Of a stretch of DNA of 64,000 bases, positions 26,120 to 34,456 are shown in pieces. The stretch is taken from the NCBI GenBank assembly GCA_964548275.1, contig CAZJQI010000013.1, positions 1 to 64,000 of the forward strand. The letters are read 5' to 3'. Below the pieces are notes generated by a model that saw only the letters and a program-made list of their open reading frames with translations, was not told where the DNA came from and did not search any database. The stretch comes from JAUVUV01 sp964548275. Lineage in GTDB: Bacteria > Gemmatimonadota > Glassbacteria > GWA2-58-10. How positions within the stretch are numbered: position 1 is the first letter of the stretch; every line of letters starts with the position of its first letter. Position numbers and translations under genes: made by a program.

Positions 26120-28300
26120 TTAAACCAATTCTTTTAATAGTTTTTGTACTTCCTCTGAGGTTTCCAAATTATATTCAGCTTTTGAGGGAGATAAACCAAC
26201 CTTTATGGAATTCGCATTTTTTGGTAGTACGCTGAAAATATCTTCGTCAGTCCATTCATCACCAATCGCGAGAATGAAATCCCACTGTTGCTGATCAATC
26301 CACCGTTGCGCCGCTCGCCCTTTATTGATGTTGCCGTTTTTTACCTCAACCGTTTTGCTCCCCTGTTTCACCTGTAGATTAAAAGTATCAGAAAAATTGG
26401 TCAGGTCATCTATCAGTTCTATAACTCTTTGCAGTCCTAATTCAGTATCTACTTTCCTATAGTGCCAGGCAAGAGAGAACTCCTTTTCCTCGACCTGAGA
26501 ACCGGGAGTTATGTCCTCAAACGATTCAAGAACAGGTCTTATCTCCTTCTTCCACTCATTTGTCAGAGGTTCAATTAGTTCCCACTCGCGGCCTTGATAT
26601 TTGATCCACGCCCCATGTTCAGCGGAAATTGCAATATTCAACCTTCCAAACCAGCGTTCCAGAATACTTATATCTCTTCCACTAATCAGAACCAACTCAT
26701 TTCGTTTATCATCTGCCAATTTTTTAAGCAGATTTAACAGTCGACGAGGAGGTTTGGCATCCTCTGGTTTCTCAAAAAATGGAACCAATGTACCGTCGTA
26801 ATCCAGGATTAGAAGTCTCTTCTTGCTGTCTTTATAGCTATTGATCAACCGCTTTTTTATCTCTGGTGTTATTATTTTGGCTTTCATTTCTTTCTGAAGA
26901 TCTTTTGCGGATTTTAAACTCTTTATAAATTCTTCAGCCCACCTTATTATATCATAACGCTCAATACGTTTCTGCATTGACTCATTCCGTTTTATCCGCT
27001 CTACTTCGGGCATTGTTAAGGCTTTTCTCAAACCCTCCACAATATCTTCAATATTATTGGGGTTGACTAAGACCGCTTCGCCCAATTCTTTTGCAGCCCC
27101 CGCGGTTTCGCTCAAGACCAGCACACCCCTATTATCCGTTTTTGTGGCGATGTATTCCTTGGCAACCAGATTCATCCCGTCTCTCAAAGAAGATACTAGG
27201 GCAACATCGGAAACACTGTACAGGGCAACAAGCTGATGAAAAGTCAGCGACCGATGGATATACAGTATAGGCGTCCATTCAATCGATCCAAATTCCCCGT
27301 TTATTTTTCCAACCAGTTCATCAACCTGCTTCTTTAAAAGCTTATATTCTCCCAGTTGTTCCCGGGAGGGGACTGTTATCAATATGAGAAAAATCTTTTT
27401 TCTGTATTCAGGATACTTTTCCAGAAATTTATCAAAAGCCTCCAGACGTTGCGGAATGCCTTTTGTATAGTCCATGCGGTCTACCGATAAAATTATCTTT
27501 TTACCATATAATTTGTTCTTCCACTTATTCTTTTCTCTCTGGACGTTAGCATCCCATGAGCTTTTTGCATATAGTTTATAGTCAATTCCAATAGGGAATG
27601 TATCCACTTTTACAACCCTTTCGGCGGTTGTGATTTTTCCCAAGGCACATTCGTAACCGCTTAATCTGTGAACGCTGTTCAAGAAATGCCGTACGTAGTC
27701 ATATGTTTGAAATCCAATCAAGTCTGACCCTAATAGCCCCTCTATAATTTCCTTTCGCCATGGGAGAAGACGAAAGATTTCAAAGGATGGAAATGGAGTA
27801 TGAAGGAAAAAGCCCAATCTTGCCTCCGGCATTTTTTCTCTTATCATTTTTGGTAGAAGCATTAAATGGTAATCATGTATCCAGATAATATCATTTGGGT
27901 GTGCAATCTTAATCACTGAATCGCAAAAAATTTTATTAACAGCCTCATAGGAATCCCAATAAAGTCTGTCATAGACTACATATTGAATGAAATACAATAA
28001 CATAGGCCAGATAGTTTTGTTGCAAAATCCGTTATAGTAATTCTTAACTTGTTTTTGGGATAAAAATATAGGACGGCAGCTGAAATCTCTCTTTAGAACC
28101 CTTTCGATATATTTCTTTTCTTTCTCATCTAAATTTTCTAGTGAAATTCCGCTCCAACCTATCCAACGACTATTATATGAGCTATAAAATGAACTTAGAC
28201 CGGTTGCCAGCCCGCTAACACTACTGTGAAACTGTAACTCTCCTTTTTTTCTCTCGATTTTTACAGGCAACCTGTTTGAAACAAGCAATAAATTATCCAT
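26120..28300 (-). CDS. otsAB: Fused trehalose-6-phosphate synthase/phosphatase (OtsA-OtsB)
   Basis: Residues 1-470 are a GT20 trehalose-6-phosphate synthase (VSNRLPVK, SRWIGWSG, WIHDYHLMLLPK, SSLRDGMNLVAKE). Residues 490-726 are an HAD-type trehalose-6-phosphate phosphatase with DYDGT at 500-504 and GDEWTDEDIF near the end. One chain therefore turns UDP-glucose and glucose-6-phosphate into trehalose. Bacterial enzymes are usually two proteins; fusions occur in some bacteria, archaea and eukaryotes. I chose ATG at 28300, where the conserved N-terminus begins. A longer frame would run into the 3' end of the neighbouring TPR gene. GAGGAG lies 11 bases ahead, rather far. Codons are AT-rich. Confidence 0.93.
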   Translation of the reverse strand: MDNLLLVSNRLPVKIERKKGELQFHSSVSGLATGLSSFYSSYNSRWIGWSGISLENLDEKEKKYIERVLKRDFSCRPIFLSQKQVKNYYNGFCNKTIWPMLLYFIQYVVYDRLYWDSYEAVNKIFCDSVIKIAHPNDIIWIHDYHLMLLPKMIREKMPEARLGFFLHTPFPSFEIFRLLPWRKEIIEGLLGSDLIGFQTYDYVRHFLNSVHRLSGYECALGKITTAERVVKVDTFPIGIDYKLYAKSSWDANVQREKNKWKNKLYGKKIILSVDRMDYTKGIPQRLEAFDKFLEKYPEYRKKIFLILITVPSREQLGEYKLLKKQVDELVGKINGEFGSIEWTPILYIHRSLTFHQLVALYSVSDVALVSSLRDGMNLVAKEYIATKTDNRGVLVLSETAGAAKELGEAVLVNPNNIEDIVEGLRKALTMPEVERIKRNESMQKRIERYDIIRWAEEFIKSLKSAKDLQKEMKAKIITPEIKKRLINSYKDSKKRLLILDYDGTLVPFFEKPEDAKPPRRLLNLLKKLADDKRNELVLISGRDISILERWFGRLNIAISAEHGAWIKYQGREWELIEPLTNEWKKEIRPVLESFEDITPGSQVEEKEFSLAWHYRKVDTELGLQRVIELIDDLTNFSDTFNLQVKQGSKTVEVKNGNINKGRAAQRWIDQQQWDFILAIGDEWTDEDIFSVLPKNANSIKVGLSPSKAEYNLETSEEVQKLLKELV

Positions 28301-28334
28301 GATAATATATACTCCTCGAAGTACTATATTCCTG

Positions 28335-29609
28335 CTATTCACTATTGGAGAATCTGGCAATCGAGTTCTCGGTGCGCACGGAGTGCCAGGGCATGTCCCA
28401 TTTCTTGAATGCTTTCAGCGCCCCTTCGAGGTAGAACCCGCTTTCATCTGCCTTACCGGCAAGTCCCAGGGCGTGGCCCAGTGCGCCCAGAGCGCAAGCC
28501 CATCCCGAGAGGCAGCCGATTCGCTCGAAATCGGCGAGGCTCTGGTGTAGCGGGCCGAGGTGCTTTACCGCGCAGTCCGGGTCGGTTTCCATCTCGATCC
28601 AGGCCCGCCACACTTTCACCTGAGCGAGATTGATCCCCAGTTTGGCATAGGTGGCCACTCTCTGGGACTGGGCTGCGGTTTTCACAGCTTTCTCGTTCTC
28701 GCCCATGGTAAGGTGGGCCTCCGCACGGCTTGCCAGAGCCTCGGAAAGACCCACAGTATCTCCGATTTCCTTGGCGATCTTGATCGATCTTTCCAGTTCC
28801 GGCACAGCCTGTTCGGGATTGCCGGTGTGAACCAGCGCTCTGCCCCAGATCCAGAACGGATAGTCGCTCTGTGGGCCTTCAGGCTGGCTTAACGCGGCTT
28901 CTGCGCATTCCCGGGCAAGCCTCTCGCAGCCCTTCCAGTCCCCCTGGAATATCTTGGCCTCGGAATAGAGCACCAGGGTTGCGCTCAGGAGTCCGGGATC
29001 ACCCCAGGCGCGGGCCCGCTCGTGTGCCTTTTTGAAAGTCTTATACGCCTCTTTCCAACAGCAGGTGTTCTGGGCATACCGAAAAGCCCAGACCGTATAA
29101 GCTGTGTTGAATCGCCGCTGGTTCTTATCGGTTAGTTTGCCCTTTTCGCGCGCCTGTTCCAGAAGGTCAATCGCCTCGCGCTGGAATCTGACCGCGCCCT
29201 GCTGGTCATCGCTCCAGTAGCAGGCCTTGGCCATGAAAATCAGCGTTTCGGCTCTGTGGAGCAGGGAAGTCTTCTTAGGGCAAAGCTCCGTGTAACGCTT
29301 TGCCGCCTTGTAGGCCTGGTCTCTTTTTGTCATCGCCTGGTATAGGCGACTCTTCCAGTAAAGGGCATGGCGCACTGCGGAAAGGTTATCGCTCACATAA
29401 AGTTCTATATCGCTGAGCAGCCGGAGCACCCGCCGGGCCAGAATTAAGGCCCCCATTCGGGGAGGTGCGGCATACCAGGTAAGGGCCTGTTCCAAAGAGC
29501 TGACAAGTGTCCGGATTATCCCGGTTTCGGCAAGGGTGTCCTCTGATACCGGGCTGGTTTCAACTGAAATAACTATGGTCTCCAGTTCATCGAGGTTTTT
29601 CGGCTTCAT
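28335..29609 (-). CDS. TPR-rich regulatory-like protein; island inserted at its 3' end
   Basis: This 424-residue protein is almost all alpha-helical TPR-like repeats (about 60-410), e.g. HRAETLIFMAKACYWSDDQQGA and GLSEALASRAEAHLTMGENEKAV. It has no signal peptide or enzyme motif. Similar all-TPR proteins act as partners of transcription factors or kinases, but none is adjacent. The last 43 bases before its final few codons are duplicated at 24637-24679, so its present 3' end (…SNSE) appears to come from the island while its native end (…SRIE) now lies 3.7 kb away. Base composition of the body is host-like (a hand count of 29161-29220 gave 62% GC). Confidence 0.65.
   Translation of the reverse strand: MKPKNLDELETIVISVETSPVSEDTLAETGIIRTLVSSLEQALTWYAAPPRMGALILARRVLRLLSDIELYVSDNLSAVRHALYWKSRLYQAMTKRDQAYKAAKRYTELCPKKTSLLHRAETLIFMAKACYWSDDQQGAVRFQREAIDLLEQAREKGKLTDKNQRRFNTAYTVWAFRYAQNTCCWKEAYKTFKKAHERARAWGDPGLLSATLVLYSEAKIFQGDWKGCERLARECAEAALSQPEGPQSDYPFWIWGRALVHTGNPEQAVPELERSIKIAKEIGDTVGLSEALASRAEAHLTMGENEKAVKTAAQSQRVATYAKLGINLAQVKVWRAWIEMETDPDCAVKHLGPLHQSLADFERIGCLSGWACALGALGHALGLAGKADESGFYLEGALKAFKKWDMPWHSVRTENSIARFSNSE
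28356..28398. repeat. 43-bp direct repeat, right copy (inside TPR gene 3' end)
   Basis: Identical to 24637-24679. It codes for the closing residues of the intact TPR protein. Immediately left of it (28300-28355) the sequence turns AT-rich, as expected if the junction is here. Confidence 0.85.
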
Positions 29610-29639
29610 TGGTACTACTCTTCGTTTAATAAGAAATCA

Positions 29640-30770
29640 TTAATAAAACCAGTCCTCGGCAGGCGGCATGTCGAACAACCGTTCGAAATTTTCGTGGGCC
29701 ACTTTGCTCAGCACATGTTGTGGCAGATACAGCTGCTGGATAAACCGCTTGAACGGGTGAATGTGGTTGTAAATGTGGCGCCTGATTTCATGCTCTGATA
29801 CAGTCTCGGGCGTCTCCCAGAAAGCGTTGGCGTCCGAGCCGAAAAGAATTCGGTCGGCCCAGCGGATGAAAAAGGGGCGGATCAGCGCGCGTTCTCGATC
29901 TGTGAGGTAGTCTCCGTCGTGGAGTATAAATCCAGCGCTGGTGTCGAGATACAGGTTTGGGTGTTTAGCGAACAATGTATCCAGCATGGCATAGCCCATA
30001 AATCCCTGGTGGCAGAGAATGAGATTCAGCCCGGGATATGTTTCGATGATCTTTTCGATCAGGCCGAGCACATAAAAGTTGTCGTAGGGAAGCCCATCCC
30101 AGCATTTGCTGTTGTCCCCGCCGAAATTATACGGAGAGGGACCGTAGCGGTTGTTGGTGTGCCAGGTCACGGGCAGGCCCAGTTCCTCGCATGTTCCGAA
30201 AAAGCTCATCCATTCAGGGGAAACCATCATGTCGATTGTCACCGGCTCCATCCGGCCGCTGCCCAGGGGAAACTCGACAGTTTCTTTCCGGTACTCGCCA
30301 TAGAGTACGGGGGTGTTGTGAAGCTTGACCGCCCGGATGTGATAAAGTTTGTGATAGCGGTGCAGCTTGTCCACATCCGGGTCGTTGAACGCAGCATACC
30401 AGACAGGCGCATCTTTGCCCAGCGAGTCCGCGAAAGCCAGGTCCGCCTCGGTTTTGCAGAACACCGCAGCATTGACGATGTTCAGCTCGTACATTGCCTC
30501 GCGCAGCATCACCAGTTGCTGGTTCCTCTCCTCCTGGGGAAGATCACCGAAGTAAGTGTGGATATGGGCGTCAGACCAGAAATTGCAGTAAGGCCGCATG
30601 TAGAAACCGTAGCCCCGGCTGAATCCGCCATCCGCTGTGTCGCGGGCTGCAACGTGAAGGTCAAGCGGGGGCTGAAAAGGGAGATCAGGCCTCCGGGAAA
30701 AACGTTTCTCAACAGAGAAAATCCAGGCTGCGAGAATAAGAATGAGTATGGACATAAAATATTTATTCAT
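29640..30770 (-). CDS. Exported or membrane-anchored amidohydrolase (amidohydrolase_2 family)
   Basis: The 376-residue protein is a metal-dependent TIM-barrel hydrolase. The HxH pair is in DAHIHTYFG, further metal or active-site histidines are in VTWHTNN and LILCHQG, and the conserved Asp is in ILFGSDAN. Relatives include decarboxylases and lactonases acting on organic acids. A hydrophobic N-terminal segment (about 4-18) gives a signal peptide or membrane anchor. It starts 30 bases after the TPR gene's other end in the same direction, so the amidohydrolase is transcribed first and the TPR gene second. Substrate not recognisable. Confidence 0.75.
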   Translation of the reverse strand: MNKYFMSILILILAAWIFSVEKRFSRRPDLPFQPPLDLHVAARDTADGGFSRGYGFYMRPYCNFWSDAHIHTYFGDLPQEERNQQLVMLREAMYELNIVNAAVFCKTEADLAFADSLGKDAPVWYAAFNDPDVDKLHRYHKLYHIRAVKLHNTPVLYGEYRKETVEFPLGSGRMEPVTIDMMVSPEWMSFFGTCEELGLPVTWHTNNRYGPSPYNFGGDNSKCWDGLPYDNFYVLGLIEKIIETYPGLNLILCHQGFMGYAMLDTLFAKHPNLYLDTSAGFILHDGDYLTDRERALIRPFFIRWADRILFGSDANAFWETPETVSEHEIRRHIYNHIHPFKRFIQQLYLPQHVLSKVAHENFERLFDMPPAEDWFY

Positions 30771-31182
30771 CGCGCTCTCCAGTTTATATTAATGAAATTC
30801 GGAGCGGGAAAGACGAAACTGTAAGTTCAGTTTACAACATTCTAACAGGATGCCCGAGATTAATACAAGCGAAAAATAATTTCAAGACTCGTAATTTTCC
30901 TTGAAGTTGAAAATTTTGGTTTAAAAACAGACATTGGCCGGAATCAGATTTTGCTCTAAAGGGTCCCGCCTCCGGGTACATCTCTCTCATAGAGGACAGC
31001 AAAAAGGTGGTGGAAAAAGCCCTTACTGCGGAGGTGCAGCGGCAAAAAGGATTGTTTAGGCTGTGAACCAGCCCGGTTCCTGCCAGCGTTCGGGGTTCGC
31101 TATTATATCATACTGGCCTCAAGGCAGGGGACTGGCAAAAGTCCTGCGGCTGCGTCCCGAGTGAGGAGACTCGAATTTTATC
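30771..31182. other. Structured non-coding gap upstream of the Rrf2 gene
   Basis: No gene is seen in 412 bases. Between about 30960 and 31180 the sequence becomes GC-rich and hairpin-prone. It ends in CGAGT-GAGGAG-ACTCG followed by AATTTTAT (31159-31182), which looks like a plus-strand terminator. An extended -10 (TGATATAAT) faces the other way near 31105. It may hold a small RNA, but it matches no riboswitch or RNA family I recognise. Confidence 0.3.
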
Positions 31183-31210
31183 TTGACACGGGGTGGATCG
31201 TATATATTAT
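31183..31210 (+). promoter_or_regulatory. Promoter of the Rrf2 regulator gene
   Basis: TTGACA (31183-31188), a 16-base spacer and TATTAT (31205-31210), about 50 bases before the TTG start at 31259. The AT-rich stretch between could hold the regulator's own binding site. Confidence 0.6.
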
Positions 31211-31258
31211 GTACATCAATTCGATTGACTAAATGAACAATACATTGCAGGGCCAAAG

Positions 31259-31714
31259 TTGCAGATATCCAACAAATGTTCCTATGCTTTACGCGCTCTT
31301 TTCGTGCTGGCAAGCGATTACCCCCGGTCCAGGCCGATTAAGATCGCGAGTATCGCTTCCAGGCAGGGCATACCGAAACGGTTTCTCGAGGTGATTCTGA
31401 ACGAGTTGCGCCAGGGCGGTTTCGTAGAGAGCAGGCGGGGGGTGGATGGCGGCTATCTTCTGGCGCGCAAGCCCGAGACTATTTCGGTCGGTGAGGTCAT
31501 GAGTTTTGTGGATGGCGATATTGCGCCGGTATCCTGTGTCGCTGCAGACAGGGAGCAGGCCAAATGCGAGCTGAATTTCCAATGTCCTTTCTACGATTTC
31601 TGGCTGCACGTGAGGGAGGTGATGGACTCTGTCTATGGCGGCACGAGCATGGCCGATATCGTGGAAAGCTGGAACAGGCGCAACGCGGAACTCAACCTGA
31701 ATTACGAAATCTGA
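31259..31714 (+). CDS. Rrf2-family transcriptional regulator with cysteine cluster
   Basis: The 151-residue protein begins with the Rrf2 winged-helix pattern (NKCSYALRAL, then FLEVILNELRQGGFVESRRGVDGGYLLAR). Its C-terminal part has Cys93, Cys103 and Cys109, spaced x9 and x5. IscR-type members bind an iron-sulfur cluster through three cysteines spaced x5-x5, so this could be a cluster-binding variant. The start is TTG at 31259, with AGGG upstream. It is followed by metY, metX and metW, which suggests control of sulfur amino-acid synthesis in the manner of the related regulator CymR. That link is inference from context. Confidence 0.85.
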   Translation: MQISNKCSYALRALFVLASDYPRSRPIKIASIASRQGIPKRFLEVILNELRQGGFVESRRGVDGGYLLARKPETISVGEVMSFVDGDIAPVSCVAADREQAKCELNFQCPFYDFWLHVREVMDSVYGGTSMADIVESWNRRNAELNLNYEI

Positions 31715-31731
31715 AAACCCGCCTTCAAACC

Positions 31732-31758
31732 AGTTGTTTATTAATAAACAGCTTTTTA
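31732..31758 (+). terminator. Terminator-like palindrome after the Rrf2 gene
   Basis: TGTTTATTAATAAACA is a perfect palindrome followed by GCTTTTTATTC. Its stem is AT-rich, so termination may be partial, letting some transcripts reach metY. Confidence 0.5.
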
Positions 31759-31867
31759 TTCTATAAGTTCGAGCAAAGGCAAGGGCCTGGTTGTGGCGGA
31801 TGGATCAGGGTTGAGATATAAGGGATTGGGTACCCCGGAAATATATATTTATTACCAGCTATTTTTT

Positions 31868-31883
31868 CTTATGAAATCATAAG
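31868..31883. promoter_or_regulatory. Candidate operator in front of metY
   Basis: CTTATGA-AA-TCATAAG has perfect 7-bp arms and ends just before the metY ribosome-binding site (GGGAGGAG). It is a plausible site for the adjacent Rrf2 regulator, since dyads in leader regions are usual for this family. Confidence 0.35.
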
Positions 31884-31902
31884 TTGGGAGGAGAAATATC
31901 TC

Positions 31903-33216
31903 ATGAGTGACGATATAATGAAGGGATTGGAGACTTTAGCCCTGCATGCCGGCCAGGAGCCTGATCCGGCGACCGGAGCACGTGCGGTTCCGATTTACCA
32001 GACCACCAGCTTTGTTTTCAAATCCAGCGAACATGCGGCCAACCTGTTCGCTCTGAAAGAGTTCGGCAATATCTATACGCGGATCATGAACCCGACGCAG
32101 GATGTTCTGGAGAAGCGTCTGGCGGAGATTAACGGCGGCACTGGGGCGCTGGCGGTGGCTTCCGGCCAGGCTGCAGCAACCCTTGCGATTTTGAATATCG
32201 CCAGGATGGGGCAGAATATAGTCTCGACCAGCTACCTTTACGGCGGGACTTACAATCTGTTCCGCTACACCTTCCCGAAAATGGGTATCGAGGTGCGCTT
32301 TGTCGATTCCTCCGACCCGGCCAATTTCGAGCCTGCGGTAGATGAAAACACCAGGCTGCTTTTTACCGAGTCTATCGGGAACCCGAAAAATAACGTGGAC
32401 GACTATCCGGGAATCGCACAGGTGGCTCACAGGCACGGGATTCCTTTTATCGTGGACAACACGGTCAGCCCGCCGCCGCTGCTGAAACCTTTTGAACTGG
32501 GTGTGGATATAGTAATTTACTCGCTGACCAAATTCATTGGCGGCCACGGCACCTCGATCGGCGGGGCAATTGTCGAAAGCGGCAAATTCAACTGGGACAA
32601 CGGCAAATTCCCCGAACTGGTGGAACCGGATCCGTCATATCACGGTGTTAGTTACTGGCAGGCATTCGGCAAGCATGATAAGGCTCTCGTTCCGGGTATC
32701 GCATACGTTTTCAAGGCCAGGGTCCAGCTACTGCGGGACCTCGGCCCGGCGATCAGCCCGTTCAATGCTTTTCTGTTTCTCCAGGGGCTGGAGACCCTGC
32801 CGTTGAGAGTCAAGAAGCACAGCGAGAACGCCCTTGAGGTGGCCCGTTACCTTGAAAAACATCCCGGGGTTAGCTGGGTGAATTATCCGGGCCTGGAGAG
32901 CCATCCCGACCATGAACGCGCCAGGAAGTTCCTGAAAAAAGGTTTCGGCGCGATTATCGGCTTCGGTATCAAGGGCGGCAAACAAGCCGGAGCAAAGCTG
33001 ATCGATTCGGTCAAGCTCTTGAGTCATCTGGCAAATATCGGCGATGCCAAGAGCCTGATCATCCACCCGGCAAGCACCACACACCAGCAGCTCACGCCCG
33101 AGGAGCGGTTGTCCACAGGTGTCACCGAGGATTTCGTAAGGCTTTCGATAGGAATCGAGGATGTAAATGATATCATTGCCGATCTCGAACAGGCATTGGA
33201 AAAAAGTCAGGAGTAA
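31903..33216 (+). CDS. metY: O-acetylhomoserine sulfhydrylase
   Basis: A PLP enzyme of the Cys/Met metabolism family with 437 residues, the length of O-acetylhomoserine (thiol)-lyases rather than of the shorter cystathionine enzymes. The PLP lysine is Lys210 in YSLTKFIGGHG. ETLALHAGQEPDPATGARAVPIYQTTSF at the start is split here by wording only; it is the usual opening of the family. It makes homocysteine from O-acetylhomoserine and sulfide. It is followed after 7 bases by metX, which makes its substrate. The ribosome-binding site GGGAGGAG is strong. Confidence 0.93.
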   Translation: MSDDIMKGLETLALHAGQEPDPATGARAVPIYQTTSFVFKSSEHAANLFALKEFGNIYTRIMNPTQDVLEKRLAEINGGTGALAVASGQAAATLAILNIARMGQNIVSTSYLYGGTYNLFRYTFPKMGIEVRFVDSSDPANFEPAVDENTRLLFTESIGNPKNNVDDYPGIAQVAHRHGIPFIVDNTVSPPPLLKPFELGVDIVIYSLTKFIGGHGTSIGGAIVESGKFNWDNGKFPELVEPDPSYHGVSYWQAFGKHDKALVPGIAYVFKARVQLLRDLGPAISPFNAFLFLQGLETLPLRVKKHSENALEVARYLEKHPGVSWVNYPGLESHPDHERARKFLKKGFGAIIGFGIKGGKQAGAKLIDSVKLLSHLANIGDAKSLIIHPASTTHQQLTPEERLSTGVTEDFVRLSIGIEDVNDIIADLEQALEKSQE

Positions 33217-33223
33217 CTGAAAA

Positions 33224-34456
33224 ATGGAGCATCCTCCGGCAAAAGTTGAAAGAAAGGCTCAAGGAGCAAAGAAAAGGGCGGTCAAGGGTCCGGAGCACAA
33301 GGCAAGTGTCGGCTGGACCCACCCGGAACGTGTACGCCTGGTTACCGAGGCCTGCCCTTTCTATCTTGAGGCGGGAGGAAGTATCGCCCCGGTGGATGTG
33401 GAGTATGAAACATACGGAAAGCTGAACGCAGCCAAGGACAACGCGATCTTGATCGTGCACGCCCTTTCGGGGGATGCCCACGTTGCAGGATGGGACGCGG
33501 AAGCCAATAAAAGGGGCCGCAAGTGGCGTATCAGGAAACCTGGCTGGTGGGACGATATGGTCGGTCCGGGTGAACCGCTGGACACCGAGCGCTACTTTCT
33601 GATCTGCTCAAATGTGCTTGGAAGCTGCTACGGCACCACCGGACCGATAGATCTGGACCCGCGAACGGGCCGGCCTTACGGCCTGCGCTTTCCGCTGGTC
33701 ACGGTGGGGGATTGGGTGCGCCTTCAGGCTCTCCTGCTTGACCATCTTGGAATAGACCGCATCTACGCGGTAATCGGGGGTTCACTGGCAGGCCAGCAGG
33801 CTCTCGAGTGGGCTCTGGCTTTCCCGGACAGAGTGGAGAATGCGATAATTCTGGCCTCCAGTGCACGCTTGAGCCCTCAGGGACTGGCTTTCAACGCCGT
33901 AGCGCGGCACGCTATCCTGTCAGATCCAAATTTCAATAACGGGGACTACTACGGCCGGTCCGCCCCGGCAGAGGGGCTTGCCGCAGCCCGCATGCTCGGC
34001 CATATCACCTATCTCAGTGATGAGGCGATGTACCGCAAGTTCGGCCGCCGGCTTCAGGGCAAAAGCGCCCCTGAGTTCAGTTTCGGTATAGAGTTCGAAG
34101 TTGAAAGCTACCTTGCCTACCAGGGCAAGTCTTTTGTGGAGCGTTTCGATGCCAATTCCTACCTTTATATCACCAGGGCGATGGATTATTACGACGCTGC
34201 CCGGAACTGGGGCGGCGGCGAACTGACAGCGGCCTGCAGCAGGATCAACTCCCGGATAATGGTGGTCTCCTTTTCCTCAGACTGGCTCTATCCGCCAAAG
34301 GAATGTGAGGAGCTCGCTCTGGCAATCTGCCGCAACGGCAAACCGGTTACCTATGTGATGGTTCCAAGTGACTATGGGCACGATGCTTTCCTTGTGGAAA
34401 CCGAGGCGCTGGGCGACCTGGTTCGCAATTTTCTCGCCCGGGGGCGTGATAAATGA
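33224..34456 (+). CDS. metX: Homoserine O-acetyltransferase
   Basis: An alpha/beta-hydrolase acyltransferase of 410 residues that activates homoserine for direct sulfhydrylation. Landmarks are ILIVHALSGDAHVAG, LGSCYGTTGP, the nucleophile Ser187 in GGSLAGQQALEW, and the catalytic Asp and His in FSSDWLYPP and YGHDAF. Usual MetX enzymes have GGSMGG around the serine; here the second residue after it is Ala. About 35 lysine-rich residues precede the conserved part. Acetyl versus succinyl specificity cannot be told by eye; pairing with metY favours acetyl. It overlaps metW by four bases. Confidence 0.9.
   Translation: MEHPPAKVERKAQGAKKRAVKGPEHKASVGWTHPERVRLVTEACPFYLEAGGSIAPVDVEYETYGKLNAAKDNAILIVHALSGDAHVAGWDAEANKRGRKWRIRKPGWWDDMVGPGEPLDTERYFLICSNVLGSCYGTTGPIDLDPRTGRPYGLRFPLVTVGDWVRLQALLLDHLGIDRIYAVIGGSLAGQQALEWALAFPDRVENAIILASSARLSPQGLAFNAVARHAILSDPNFNNGDYYGRSAPAEGLAAARMLGHITYLSDEAMYRKFGRRLQGKSAPEFSFGIEFEVESYLAYQGKSFVERFDANSYLYITRAMDYYDAARNWGGGELTAACSRINSRIMVVSFSSDWLYPPKECEELALAICRNGKPVTYVMVPSDYGHDAFLVETEALGDLVRNFLARGRDK

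Noticed and set aside
28301..28360. Longer OtsA-OtsB start overlapping the TPR gene
   Set aside because: The conserved N-terminus begins at 28300; the extra residues come from the opposite reading of the TPR gene end.
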